Counted from the stretch's first letter, positions 38,650-50,872 are shown. The stretch: 64,000 bases of DNA from Corynespora cassiicola (GCA_022059125.1 JAEUWY010000006.1:1302001-1366000), one strand, 5' to 3'. Numbers and translations are program-made. The notes: generated from the letters alone by a model not told the origin.

Positions 38650-39555
38650 ACGGTGGAGATGTTTTTAGGTGATTATGTCTAGACGTGAAGTTCGAATAAT
38701 TCGTATTCTACACTCTCGGACTCGACATTCCGTATATTGTGTTTTCAAGCCGGTAGCCAGGGTCCAAGAAACGGTGAGGTTGTACAAAAGCAAGATGCTC
38801 ATGTTGTCAAGTCGTATAATTCTGAAGGAGCTTGATTTCTGATTGGATGATCTATAAATCGACAAATGCAGACTTCCTCGTCGTCAAGGGTTCTGTTGGG
38901 TTGTACTTTTCCGCCCACGGTGACCCCCGGCTATTTGCAGTTTCACAATCCCTATCGTAACTGTCCATCCAGAATGGATGAGACGCTCTTCTAAGAACCC
39001 CACGATTCTGTAGGTCGTATTTCGAAACATTATCATCTCGTTCAAGGAACAGTACTATCTGGGCATTAGAAAGCCAACCCAAACATGAGGAGGACCCGCC
39101 CTGGTTAACGGCAATGGCCCCCGCTTTACCCTCTAGCGTCTATTCGCCCCGTCACCCTTTCGGCCCCATCGCAATTATCCGCATCAATGAGAGCTCAACC
39201 TCCTCACGCGATCCTTGCACCAGACAGGCTCCGTGCAGGCGATCAATACCCGCGGCCTTCCACTGCCGTTCGGCATCGGTGTTCTTGCCTGTTCACCGCA
39301 GCGCTGCGTCCGCGGGCCCTCCCGTGCATGCACCCTTATTCGTGGGACCCAGCGGCATGTTCTCGAAAGGGACCGTATCGAATGAGGCCATGAGGTCCTG
39401 CGTGATGCATGATGCAGCCCTAGGGTCAGAGAAGGGCCTGGACATTGCGAACTCCATAAGAGGAGCGTTGGCCCTGGGAGGGGTCCATTGCGCCCCAGGG
39501 TACGCCACCCCGAGTCTCTTCGTTTGGTGGACAAGATCCCTCGAGTTTGATCATC
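38650..39555. other. Intergenic, no gene seen
   Basis: About 900 bp with no supported gene; contains the promoter of the GMC oxidoreductase gene. Confidence 0.5.
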
Positions 39556-41484
39556 ATGGTTTCGTTTTCTAGCGTTTCCGTTACGGTCGCTGCGGCTCTA
39601 GTGCCCCTTGCCGTAGCTGGGCCCTTGCGGTTACGTGCTGATCAGGCTGGAGCTCCCTGCGACGCGACATTTGACTATGTCGGTACGTGAACACCTGCGA
39701 TGGGAAACATGGATGTGCTGACCGATTGCCAGTGGTTGGAGGTGGAACAGCCGGACTCACCATCGCTGCTCGTCTCGCTGAGTTCGCATCCGTAGCTGTC
39801 GTTGAAGCCGGGGGCTATTATCAGGTTGACTACGGCAATGCTAGCGTCGTGCCTCTCCTGTCCCTGACCGCACTCGATGTCATCGATCCGTCTGAAGCCT
39901 TCCCACGTCGCCCTGAAATCGATTGGGAGCTCTTGACCGTGCCTCAGGTCCACGCAAACAATCGCATAGTTCACTATGCTCAAGGAAGGACTCTGGGAGG
40001 CTCCTCTGCCCTCAATACCATGTCGTTCACTAGGTCGGTGGCGAGCGCATACAAAAAATGGGCGGATCTTGCAGGAGACGAAAGCTACACTTTCGACAGC
40101 CTCCTGCCGTACTTCAAGAAGTCGGTTCGGCTAACGCCACCGAACCTCGAGAAGCGTAACGCAGCGAATGCTACGCCCGAATACGATCCACGGTTCTGGG
40201 GCAACGGAAGCCCTTTGGATGTCTCGTGGAACAACTATGCGGACCCCAGTCTTACATGGCTCGCCAAGTCGTTGCAGGCGATTGGAATGGCTATCAACCC
40301 AAAAGGATGGGGCAGTGGCGAGCTGTATGGCGGATCGTGGGTTCCATCGACGATAGATCCTGCGCATGCGACTCGCGAATCTTCCCAGACCAGTTTTCTG
40401 AGGTATGCCCTCGAGAAGACCGATATCAGAGTCTACCCCCACAGTTTAGTGACCAAAGTGCTCTTTGACGGGAAAAGGGCGACCGGGGTGAGCGTTGACA
40501 CCAACGGTACTGCATACAAACTGTCTGCGCGGAAAGAGGTGGTAGTTAGCGGAGGCACTTTTCATTCTCCGCAACTCTTGATGGTTTCTGGTAAGTTTTT
40601 CATATGATAGAAAAAAAAAAAAGGCTACGAGAAGCTCACAGGTGGAAGGAATCGGTCCAAGATCAACATTGGAAACCCTTGACATTCCCGTCGTTGTCGA
40701 CCTTCCTGGAGTCGGCCAAAACCTTCGCGACCCAGTCAGCATAAACACTGCACGCTTGATAAACACTCCCAGTGCGCAACAAATTGTTGCGAACCCAGCG
40801 ACTGAGCCAGAAGCATTGCGACAGTATAAAGAAGAGGCGGCAGGCCCTTACAGCTCCGCAGCAGGATACATCTCGTACGATCGGTTGACAGATGAGCTCC
40901 GAGCCAGTCTGCCTCCCGCGACACGAGAGAAACTTGCCAGCCTGCCCGCGGACAATCCTGAGTACCAGTTTATTGCAGCAACGGTTGTGCAACCGGACGG
41001 AAGCGTTAGGGGTGCCTTGGGCTCAACCATCTGTAACACTTTCTCCAGCGGAAATGTGACCATCTCGACCGCCAGTGTATTCGATCCTCCCGTCATCGAC
41101 CTCGGGTGGTTCAGTGATTCAGCAGACATCGACGTTCTTGTTGCAGGTGTCAAGCGCATGCGACAAGCCTGGGCATCGGATCCTGCACAGACGATCAGCG
41201 CGGGACCGGAGGTTCTGCCAGGGGCCGACGTTGACACTGACGAAGAGATTATCGAATTTATCAGGGCGAATACGATGCATCTCTTCCACCCAAGCTCGAC
41301 GTGTACGATGGGCAAGAAGGGGGATGCATATGCGGTGGTGGATTCAAATGCCAGAGTGTTTGGGGTGGAGGGCTTGCGTGTGGTTGATGCGTCCATTTTC
41401 CCATTCTCTATCCCGGGACATCCTCAGGCAACTGTTTACATGCTTGGTGAAAAGATTTCTGATAGTATCAAGAAGGGATTGTAG
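39556..41484 (+). CDS. GMC-family FAD-dependent oxidoreductase, secreted
   Basis: Exons 39556-39682, 39733-40590 and 40649-41484 (introns 50 and 58 bp) encode 606 residues. The N terminus MVSFSSVSVTVAAALVPLAV is a signal peptide. The dinucleotide-binding motif GGGTAG (45-50, following DYVV) and the GGSSALN flavin loop identify the glucose-methanol-choline family. C-terminal catalytic residues fit: His542 in FHPSSTC and His586 in PGHPQATVYMLGEK. Such enzymes oxidise alcohols or sugars and pass electrons to oxygen or quinones; the substrate is not predictable. For intron 2 the GGAAG acceptor at 40648, rather than the CACAG seven bases upstream, restores the conserved SGIGP. Confidence 0.9.
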
Positions 41485-42425
41485 TTTTAGGGGCCAACCT
41501 GAACGAAATTCCCTTCTTGACATTAGTTTGTAGGACGGAGACATTGTATCTCGCGCCGCCTCATCTACCCGCATATCCTTGGGAATTGGCATTGCGAAGG
41601 GATGGAAGCCCAGGTAATAGACTGATTCTATCGAATTCCTGAGGTTTCACAGCTCATTGCCAGCTCTTCAAAGTGCTCTACGCCGCGACCTCCGACATGA
41701 ATTGTTGAGTTCGCAATTTCCCTCCAACTCAGCACTCCCTCCAACATTGAGCCTTTGGGCCAAATTACCCCGTATTACTAGCCTCAAACCAAGCAATACC
41801 ATGCAACGGAACAAGCCTTCGCCCTAGTCACAGGCAGCGGAATCTTGGGCGAGGTCCAGACCTCAGCCTCAAAATGCCAAGCCACGACAACGAACATGTG
41901 GTTGCTATTACAATCTCCCGTCCCAGCGTGCAGCCTCTGTCTTCCCACGAAACCTGCAGGCTAGGTCTCAGCCCTGAAGTGGCTTCTCGCTTCTCTTTCG
42001 ACCGCATTGGGCCTTCGAGTTGCGCCAAGTGATGCGTCTTCGTACCTTACAGTTTAACATTTCAACACTGCCGTTCTATCGCTTCAGCTCGCAGCCATCT
42101 TCGCCTTCTTGCTTACGGGTTCCATTATAGGGCCATCGATGGAGATGCGTGTCGGGTTCTAGGAGGAGTTGCGAAGATTCGGTTGGCTGCTGGAGTGCAT
42201 GCTGGCGAATGAGGGGGCTTGGCTGTGAAACCGCGTCTTCCTCAACCTCCGCTTCCATGCAGTTTATCGGGAGGCAGAGAAAATGTGGCTTTAGGGGCTT
42301 TAATTCTAATAGCATGCATCGTCGGATACTTATCATGGCTGCATTTCCTCTCCGCCTGGGCTAGTGGCATTCCCCTTTCTACATTTTGTTCTTGATTTCT
42401 GTGGCATCAAAAGTTGGCGAGCAAC
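41485..42425. other. Intergenic, no gene seen
   Basis: About 940 bp with no supported coding sequence on either strand. Confidence 0.5.
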
Positions 42426-43794
42426 ATGTTAAAAACCACGGCAGTTTTCTTACCTGTCTTCTTTAATTCTGTCTTTGCTCGGAGAGGGGGTGGTGGAGGA
42501 GGAGGAAGTGGAGGAGGGGGTGCAGGCTTAGACACAGTCTTTTATCAGCCAACAGAATGCTACGCCGGCTTCCTGAATCCCTACCCTGCATTCTCTAACG
42601 AAACTGTTGGTGGAAACAACGAGACCAATATAAACAAAACGACGGGATACTCTTACTACTACATTGAAGAGAACTATGGGCTTAGAAAGGGTGAGTGGAC
42701 AGTGATCAAATTAACTCTGCCCGGTGGATGCAGTGCTCGAAATCGACCAAAAGGAGGAAGAGCGATAGCCGAAATGCCTTTTTAGTGGACATTGATTGCT
42801 GATTCTACCAGATGTCAACTATCTCTCCACTCTCTACCCTCATGTATCCTGGGAGATGGAAATCCTCGACGCTTACTACAACGGCTCGATGACCCTGACC
42901 CTCACCCCGTCGGCCCCTAACGCTACCTACGACTGCCCAGAGCTCAAGTCACAAGAAATAACAGACATGTTCCTCCGCATCGGCCCCCAGACCCGCGGCA
43001 ACGTCTCTCGCGAGTCCTACGGCGATAAGAACCCATACTACTTCCACTTTGGACGCACCATCTTCAAAGAAAACTGCCCCTTCACCCCCAACAAAGCCTT
43101 TGTAAACTTCGAATCCAGCAACGACAACCTCCAGTCCCCGCAAATCTGGACCCTCAACCAGAAGAAATCCGGCGACACATTCGAGCTCGACGGCACGCTG
43201 ACCAACACGCTCGCCTCGTACAACAACTTTTGGAACTACCTCGTCAACGTCACGACCTTTTACAACGGCAGCACGGCGGGCTCCGACGCCGACTATCCGG
43301 TCAAGACGTGCCCGACGACGTTCTCGAAGAAGGCGCTGCGCGCTAATACCGGGGCGAAGATGAATGCGACAATCACGGCCACGTCTGCGGACCTCACCTT
43401 TTCGTTCCACGACGAGAAGGCGCCCGGGTGGACCATCACGGGATCGTTCTCGGGGAAGCATTGGGAGAAAGGGCCGAGGGTGCTGTTTGACAAGGACACC
43501 ATCATGACCGAGGGCGAGACGGTGCACGTGAAGCCGCGCGCACCCAAGCCGGGGACCTGGGATAAGTTCGGCAAGTACGTTGCCATCGGCGCGGCCGTGT
43601 TTGTGGTTCTCATCATCCTGTTTCTCTTGTGGAAGTGCTGCTCGTGCCTGTTTGATTGCTTTAGCTGTTGTTGCGCGTGCTGTGGGCGGGCTAAGCAGAA
43701 GAGGGAGGAGCGCAAGTGGAGGGAGGATTACGATGCAGGGATTAGGGAGGGTGTGGAGTATAAGGGTGCGACGCATACTGTGACGGCGAGGTAA
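42426..43794 (+). CDS. Single-pass membrane glycoprotein with cysteine-rich cytosolic stalk, unknown function
   Basis: Exons 42426-42690 and 42812-43794 (121-bp intron) give 415 residues. Order: signal peptide (about 1-19), Gly-rich linker ([14 protein letters not shown]), an extracellular domain of about 300 residues with many N-glycosylation sites (NET, NKT, NGS, NAT, NVS, NVT), one membrane helix (about 344-362), then a juxtamembrane cluster of eleven cysteines (364-380) typical of palmitoylated segments, and a charged C-terminal tail. I recognise no catalytic motif. It could be a cell-surface sensor or adhesion protein. The intron is longer than those of its neighbours. Confidence 0.75.
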
Positions 43795-44950
43795 TTAGGT
43801 AGCCATGGCAATGCCGAGGGGAGTTTCTGTGGGCTTTCGGCTTAATGTACTGGTAAATCGAACGATAGGGTGTCTGGTTCCAATGCGGTGGTGTTGCTGG
43901 GGTGTAGAAAAACGCTGCCACTTGATCCATCGCGTAGGAGCATGAACCAGGATTCTGGTTTTCAGTACGGAATGATTCCACCTCTCCATGAATACATCCG
44001 CTCGAGATTCAAGTGAGGAATATATGCGAGATTGCCTGACGAGAACGACGATTTCTACTTTTAGCATCATTGTAGGATTACCATGACTGGGATCATGGCC
44101 CAATGAGCATCAAGATACCCTAACGAAGGATTGAACCTACCATTTCAGCCGTAGCCGTTAGTACAACGAGAGCGCAGGGTGAACATTCTCATCTGAGGCT
44201 TTATGCACTGTCAGTCTGAGACTTATTCCGATCGTACGGCTCGGTACGGAGTAATGGTTAGGCGCCCTGCATTTCTGTTGATCAATATCGATGCCACACG
44301 AACATGACGTCTCATACGCATGGCCGTTAAATCAGACACAACACCACTGGGGCCCCATACGAGAAATAATAAGGTGCCTTACAGCGGGATTCCAGTTTGG
44401 GGAATGGCAAGGATAAGCGCTTGAGGCGCCCAAGGAAGTCCTAGACGTATTCCTTCGCACCAAGCTCGTATTCCTACGCACAATCTTCTCAAATTAGCAG
44501 TGAGATGATATCCCCAGTGGACCTCCGTTCTGTACGAAATTCAAGCTCTCGTATGAGGAGTTACCAAGGAAACAAAGTCACATCATATCGCAACCAAGGT
44601 AAGTTGTCACCACTGCGTGACCGTTTGCAAGCGCAGATGACATAAACTCCACTTTGATAGTGAGCTCGGTATCAAATGAGGTAAATTCCTGTAGGATTGT
44701 CCCATGCTCAAGTAGGCGCGGCCAAGACAATGTATGTGTCGCCATGGGCATGATGGAGAATCTCAAGTTCGTATCTTCAATACATGTCGCGGATGCCTGA
44801 ACAATCTAGAAGATGCACAGGGGGGGTTGCGATTGAGTATAAATACAGCCGCGGATTTCATCATTGACGAACCACCACCAGCAAAGCATCTTCTACAACA
44901 TCATTCTACTCTACCCAAGTAACAATCGATCAAGAAGGAACTCCATCACC
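43795..44950. other. Intergenic, with promoter of the small secreted protein gene
   Basis: No supported gene. A tRNA-like hairpin on the minus strand at about 44110-44165 (CTAACG paired with CGTTAG) was examined and not accepted as a tRNA. Confidence 0.5.
44838..44845 (+). promoter_or_regulatory. TATA box of the small secreted protein gene
   Basis: TATAAATA, 106 bp before the ATG at 44951, a usual distance for a strongly regulated fungal gene with a short leader. Confidence 0.6.
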
Positions 44951-45211
44951 ATGCGTTCTCTTGCTATCATTGTGTCCCTCATCTCCCTTGCTGTCGCATC
45001 TCCGACCTTGAAACTCGAGGAGAGGCAGGTGAAATACTGTTTGGCCATCTGCTATCCTTTTGAGCCTACTTGTCCGGATACTTGGGTAAGTCACATACCT
45101 AGACAGAGACGATATGAGCTAACAATTGTCATGCAGTGGGCTGAGAAGCAAGAACCGTGCTGGACCTGCTGCAATGAGCGTGAAGAGATTCCAAGATCGC
45201 AGCCGGCCTAG
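44951..45211 (+). CDS. Small secreted cysteine-rich protein (effector-like)
   Basis: Two exons (44951-45085 and 45137-45211, intron 51 bp) encode 69 residues. The signal peptide ends near VASP (16-18). A short pro-like segment KLEER precedes the mature part, which holds six cysteines at 30, 34, 41, 53, 56 and 57 in about 50 residues. It has one WW pair at the splice junction. The small size, signal peptide, even cysteine count and TATA promoter are the profile of fungal effectors, antimicrobial peptides or hydrophobin-like surface proteins; the hydrophobin CC-pair pattern is absent. No specific family recognised. Confidence 0.75.
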   Translation: MRSLAIIVSLISLAVASPTLKLEERQVKYCLAICYPFEPTCPDTWVSHIPRQRRYELTIVMQWAEKQEPCWTCCNEREEIPRSQPA

Positions 45212-46046
45212 GACAAGACTCGATAGCTGCAAGTCACTGCATGTCTATAAGTCTCATGGCTCCTTAGTTCGTAGTCCTGTACGCAGGTTCTATGTACTTG
45301 GATCGAGATGAAATGTTCACGGGATCAATCATTTCGTGGTGAAAGGCACTATTGTGCGTCTTTGTACACTCACTTGAAGATATAGCTACAATGAGGGCAG
45401 TTAATGATTAGAAAATGGCTTAATCCAGAATATGGAGATGGATCATGTGTGACTGATGAAAAACACGTGAATGATGATAGTTTCATAACATAAATTTTAC
45501 CCAGCCGTGACTGAAACACCTGACATTTGGTCACTAGTCCCCTCCGCATATACTATAATAAGAAACATACCAGAAAGAAAAGAGAAGCGAGAAGAAATAG
45601 AGAAGGTTTGAACAGAAGAAATATCCCCCGAGCAAAGAAGCTAGAGAGTCTGAGCGGCTTCCCACTGAACTTCAGGATGCATTTCCCCTTTCTCCTCATT
45701 CACCACCAACTTGACCCCATGTAGTAAATTCACTAGTTGTCTTGATGGAGCATGTCGAGAGCGAGAGTACGGGTTTTTCGAGGGTTGGGCGTCCAGTGGT
45801 GGGAGTAAGACTCATCAATAACAGAGATAATGATAGGAATCCAGAGTATGTCATTTTTAACTATAAAACATAGGTATAAAGCAATCGCCCTTACCTATCA
45901 TCTCAGCGAGACCGCACTGTAAGATGCTTGTTACTGTTAAACGGTCGTCACGGCCCATTGGCTCTGGTAGTCGAGCATTATTACAGGACTAATAATGCTC
46001 TATCTTGACACTCGAGGAACATTCTTCCATAATACAGTATCTTCAT
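45212..46046. other. Intergenic between convergent genes
   Basis: 835 bp of A+T-rich sequence with the 3' flanks of the small secreted protein gene and the 2-methylisocitrate lyase gene. Nothing else seen. Confidence 0.5.
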
Positions 46047-48070
46047 TTAGAAGCCTGTTGTGATTGAGTCAGTATCATGATTCAATGGTAACAAGGACTA
46101 TTGTTGTAGTACGTACCGGCTTCAGTATTACCCTCACCCATGCTCTTGCTACCGGAACTTCCACTCTGAATTGAGCCAAGGATGCCATCAATATATCCTG
46201 CGCCACTCCACTTCTGGTGTGTCAGGACATCGCAGCCGATTTCCTTCTCGCGAGATTGCACAAGGTTCACGTAGGCAAGCATTCCTTCGTCCTTGAAAGC
46301 GCGGGAAAGCTCGCAAGTTATGGTCGCTGTCGAATGAAGACCGGCGAGCGAAATGAGTTGCAGGACGAACCTGTCGGGGTGAGTAAATGTACTTTGGTAG
46401 CAGGGCAACAGACTTACCCATGTTTCGCCAAGTCCCAGACGAAGCTCTTGAGTGACTCTTCCGTGAAGCCCTGGCCCATCCAGTTGAAACTAGGGGAGAG
46501 ATTATAAACAAACTTTTTGCCGGGATATTTCTCTCGGATTTCGCCAGCAAATTTTCCAGCTTTCTCGACGTTGGGGCCAGCAGTCTCAACCCAGAGTAGA
46601 TCAGCATACGGCGCGAACTCCTTGGCGCGCTTGGTAGCCGCTTCCATGCCAGCATTGTAGTGGTAAAATCCTTCGCGTGTCCGGGGGATATCCCAATTGA
46701 AGTACGTGGGCGACTTGGTATAGCTGTCAGCGACTTGACGACGCTTCAGCAACGAATAGTCGGGATTCGCCTTGATCTCCTTGAGGTAGGAGTCGACGAC
46801 AGACTGTGACGCGCCTTCCTTCTCGAGCTGCTGTACAACAGCCTCGTCGAAAGTGACAAGCTTGTGCTTCTTCACCCATGCAGCCTCGTATGCGTCAATC
46901 TCTTTTCCTGGCGCTCCAGCTGCCTCCATGTTCTGCAAGGTCTCTGCCAGTGGCTCCGTCTCTTCGGTGACACCCTTGATGAACTCATGGTCCCTGACAT
47001 CAACAGCGCTGCTGATAAGCTTGCCACTCTCAGAGTCCGTTCGAGCAATGACAAGGTTCTCGCATCCCATCATGTCCCACTGGAAGCGTGCAGCTACAAG
47101 ACGATTGATGTGGTCGCCCACGGGGACCAGCACCTTTCCTGCGAGATGTCCACATTTCTTGCCTCCATGGAGCTGATCCTCGAAATGTACAGCGGCGGCT
47201 CCGTTTTCGGCGAAGAGTTTTGCGAGTTTGATGACAGCCGACAGACCGCCATGACTATGAACATGTTAGCGCCGTTCCAATTTGGTCGAGATGTAGTAAA
47301 ATTACCCGGTGTCGCCGTCAGCGATAATTGGTCGCATGTAGTCGAGATATGGCGTTTTGGCTCGCTCTTCCGGAGTCATCTTCCTCCTGTTGTCCCAGTT
47401 CTTACGGTCATGAAGTTGTTGTGCCTTGAACAACCGCTGCACCTGGTTCGGCACGGTATTGTACGGGTAGTCGCCAAAGTCGGCCGATACTTCGTTGGTG
47501 GTTGTCAGGACGGAAGAGCATGCCCATCCGGAGACGTAGAGCACTTCCTGGTTTGCAGCCTGCTGGGACATTTGCACAGGGTCAATTGCACCCACTAGAT
47601 TTTAGAAGCACCAAATCAGTCATTTCACTATCTATTGGGAGTAGCTTGGACGCACTTGTATGTACGGGCTCGCCCTTCGCTGCCCTCTCCTCGAACAAAT
47701 TGAAGAGTTTCCGCGCCATCAGAGAGCTGGGATACGTCTGCTGCAACGCTCCGCGCTTGCTCACCACATCCTCAGCCGAGTATGGGCGCTTGATTCCCTT
47801 GTATCGCGGCGAGGCCCACCAGTCCTTTACGGCCTGCACTTCGGCATCGAAGAGAGCATCCTCAGCTTGGCCAGCTTTGGCAGCCTCTGGGAGGAGTTGG
47901 AACGAGTCGCCTGGAAGCGCAGACGAGACGGGCGGGTCTACCGGACCGAGTGTCGAGCTCGACATGCGGCACGCGGTGGTTGAGAGCGGGCGAAGCAGCT
48001 GCGACGTTCGGTTCGTTAACCTCAGAGAACGGCTCTGGCGCGCGACGGACCGCGATACAGTGCGAAACAT
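46047..48070 (-). CDS. mclA: 2-methylisocitrate lyase, mitochondrial
   Basis: Five exons (48070-47656, 47594-47306, 47254-46418, 46370-46117, 46054-46047; introns 61, 51, 47 and 62 bp) give 600 residues. It belongs to the isocitrate lyase superfamily, with catalytic KKCGH at 267-271 (Cys269). A basic Ser-rich presequence (first ~35 residues, [15 protein letters not shown]) indicates mitochondrial import, as expected for methylisocitrate lyase and not for glyoxysomal isocitrate lyase. It cleaves 2-methylisocitrate to pyruvate and succinate in propionyl-CoA detoxification. Its head-to-head neighbour encodes 2-methylcitrate synthase, which supports this assignment over isocitrate lyase. The last exon is only 8 nt, encoding the end of EAGF. 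The start at 48070 is the first ATG; upstream in-frame codons are not ATG. Confidence 0.88.
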
Positions 48071-48643
48071 TTCGTCTGGTGTAGAGAGAGAGACAGGCTT
48101 CACCCAGCGAAGCCTGGCCCTGGCGTCTATGTATATGTTCCTGGCGGTGAGGTTGGTAAGCAGTTAGTCGCAGTCAATGACTATGGCGTGAGGCGAGAGG
48201 CGAGTCGGAGCAGATTCGGTGTCGATGTTTGCCACGCGCTGCTCACCCTTCGGCTCGCTGGAATTTCTCGCCCGCGGATGGGAGTCACGCTTTGTACAAA
48301 TGGTGGAAGTAGCCGTATTGGGGTCATTGCGGGTTCCCCATGGTGTCGGCGAGGGCCCGGGGATAACTTTCTCCTCCTCCCCGGACCGAGGATAGCCACC
48401 CGTCCCTAACCGCATTAGGCCATTACCGAGGGGGAGCTCGATGCTCACGGTCGCATCAACGGCACAGTGTCTCGTGAAACCCTTCCGCCGAGGGTTGCCG
48501 CTGCTTTTTCCTCTCTGCTATTTCCTCGTCCTCGCGCTTCGCTTTCCCCACACCGCCCTTCATCTTGTTGTCCGGTGTTGCGTGAAGACCAGCTGCTTTC
48601 CCGCAAACCCCAACATCCTTGCTACCCCTCACAAGCTCCAGCC
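48071..48643. promoter_or_regulatory. Shared bidirectional promoter of the methylcitrate pair
   Basis: 573 bp separate the two divergent start codons, so the genes share one control region. An inverted CCAAT box (ATTGG) lies at 48317-48321 and C-rich, CreA-like strings (CTCCCCGG) at about 48377-48385. Pyrimidine-rich tracts precede each ATG. Confidence 0.6.
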
Positions 48644-50281
48644 ATGGCCATGAGCGCACGATCAGCTACGAGGGCTCTGAGAGCTGTCAAGGTAGGCCTC
48701 TTCTCATACTGAAAAGGTCAATTGGAAACTAATTTGGCTTTCCTTAGCCCTCAGCAATCCGCCCGTTTGCTTCTGGTATGCAATTGAGCCCTTGGCTACG
48801 TCATAGCAGTTATTGACGGGTCTCGCAGTGCAGGCATGCAGCTACTCTTCCTCCTCTGAGCCGGATCTCAAGGAAACCTTCAAAAAGGTCCTGCCCGCCA
48901 AGCGCGAGCTGCTGAAGAAAGTCAAGTCCCATGCCGACAAGAAGATCGGGGATGTCAAGGTGGAGAACACCTTGGGTGGAATGCGGTACGTTCCCTTGTC
49001 AACGAAGCCGACGTGCCCAAACTGACAAGTCTAAAGAGGATTGAAGGCAATGGTGTGGGAAGGTTCAGTCCTGGATGCCAACGAGGGCATCCGATTCCAT
49101 GGACGCACCATCAAGGACTGCCAGAAGGAGCTGCCCAAGGGCACTTCTGGCACTGAGATGCTCCCCGAAGCCATGTTCTGGCTTCTCCTCACTGGAGAAG
49201 TGCCATCCGTAGCTCAGACTCGTGCCCTGTCCCGGGAACTTGCCGAGAAGGCTGGCATCCCCAAATTTGTTGAGAAGATGCTCGATGACTTCCCCAAGGA
49301 CCTTCACCCCATGACTCAGTTCGCTTGTGCCGTTTCAGCACTCAACTACGAATCTAAATTCGCCAAGGCATACGAGAAGGGCTTGAACAAGGCCGATTAC
49401 TGGGAGCCTACTTTTGACGACGTGATCAGCCTGCTCGCAAAATTGCCCACCATTGCCGCCAAGATTTATCAGAATGCCTACCGCGGCGGAGGTGCGCTGC
49501 CCGCCGATGTCGACCTCACCCAGGACTGGTCCTACAACTTTGCTGCTATGCTGGGCAAGGGCGGAAAGGAGAATGAGGGTTTCCAGGATCTCCTTCGTCT
49601 GTACCTGGCCCTCCACGGTGACCATGAGGGTGGCAACGTCTCAGCGCACACCACACACTTGGTAGGATCCGCACTCAGTGACCCCTTCCTTAGCTACAGC
49701 GCTGGCCTTCAGGGTCTTGCCGGTCCTCTGCACGGATTGGCTGCTCAGGAGGTGCTCCGTTTCATCCTTGACATGCAGAAGGATGTTGGCACCAGCTTTA
49801 CCGAGTCGGACGTGACCAACTACCTCTGGAGCACACTCAAGTCAGGACGTGTCATTCCCGGATACGGCCACGCTGTGCTGCGGAAACCCGACCCGCGCTT
49901 TGAGGCGCTGATGGATTTTGCCAATGCACGACCAGAGATTGCAAACGACCCTGTATTCCAGCTAGTCAAGAAGAACTCTGAGGTTGCTCCTGGCGTGCTG
50001 ACCGAGCACGGAAAGGTGAGCTTGTATCCAGCCGTAGACACATAGTCTCAGTACTAACGCATAGGCAGACCAAGAACCCCTTCCCCAACGTCGACTCGTC
50101 CTCGGGAGTGCTCTTCCACCACTACGGCTTCAAGGAGACGCTCTACTATACTGCAACCTTTGGTGTTAGCCGTGGTCTTGGACCGCTCGCCCAGCTTGTC
50201 TGGGACCGTGCATTGGGACTTCCCATCGAACGCCCAAAGAGCATCAACCTCCAGGGTATTTTGGACCAGGTGGGCGCATGA
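48644..50281 (+). CDS. mcsA: 2-methylcitrate synthase, mitochondrial
   Basis: Exons 48644-48691, 48748-48775, 48829-48985, 49037-50015 and 50069-50281 (introns 51-56 bp) give 474 residues. It condenses propionyl-CoA (and acetyl-CoA) with oxaloacetate. The catalytic triad of citrate synthases is present: His310 ([12 protein letters not shown]), His356 ([13 protein letters not shown]) and Asp413 (PNVDSSSG). The stretch [16 protein letters not shown] followed by EGIRFHG resembles fungal McsA more than TCA-cycle citrate synthase, and the partner lyase next door agrees. The N terminus [11 protein letters not shown] is a mitochondrial presequence. The C terminus QVGA lacks a peroxisomal signal. Confidence 0.9.
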
Positions 50282-50872
50282 GCTTCTGCCACGGAACGTG
50301 ACACGACCAAAAGGCGTTGATGGCAGTTTGTATCTACTAGTCAGTAGCCAGCGATTGTTCAAACTATTCCCAACTGTTCAAACCTTGAGTGTACGTGATG
50401 GACGGGTGCGTGATGACAAAAGTAAGAAGGGCTACAGAAAAGCTACAAAAAAGCCTTGGAGTGGGCAGATGACGGTGAAGCGGGGCAGGGCGGGAGACGG
50501 AAGCAGGCCCGGGCAATGCTTGATCGGCAGGGGTCATCCTGGAGTGGCGGACCTGCGCGCCATGGAATATCGACGGCGCCCAAGAGCCGCGATCGCGAGC
50601 CACGACGATTGCTGCGTGATGCTGTCCTTGTAATTGTCTTTTCTCTCGCTGTCCGTCTCGTCCTGTCACTTATCAGACGACACAGTCGCTACCCTTTACA
50701 GTGGCTGCCATTCACCTGCCGATGACCCGCACCTGACGCTTGAACCAGGGCTCTGCTCTCCGGCCCAGACTACGTTTCAAAACAGCCCCCGATCATCGAG
50801 GGTGCCTTATCACTCCACCGAGGTCGCTAGACGGCGCGTCCCAGTGACCATCTCCATCTCAACGCTCCCGCA
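50282..50872. promoter_or_regulatory. Intergenic with beta-glucosidase promoter
   Basis: 591 bp, no gene. Mixed composition without an obvious TATA box. Confidence 0.5.

Noticed and set aside
44110..44165. tRNA-like sequence with GGTTCAATCC on the minus strand
   Set aside because: It has a CTAACG/CGTTAG stem and a B-box-like string, but no D arm, no anticodon arm and no proper T stem.
46047..48070. Glyoxylate-cycle isocitrate lyase
   Set aside because: The superfamily fits, but the mitochondrial presequence, the [11 protein letters not shown] stretch and the divergent methylcitrate synthase neighbour favour 2-methylisocitrate lyase.
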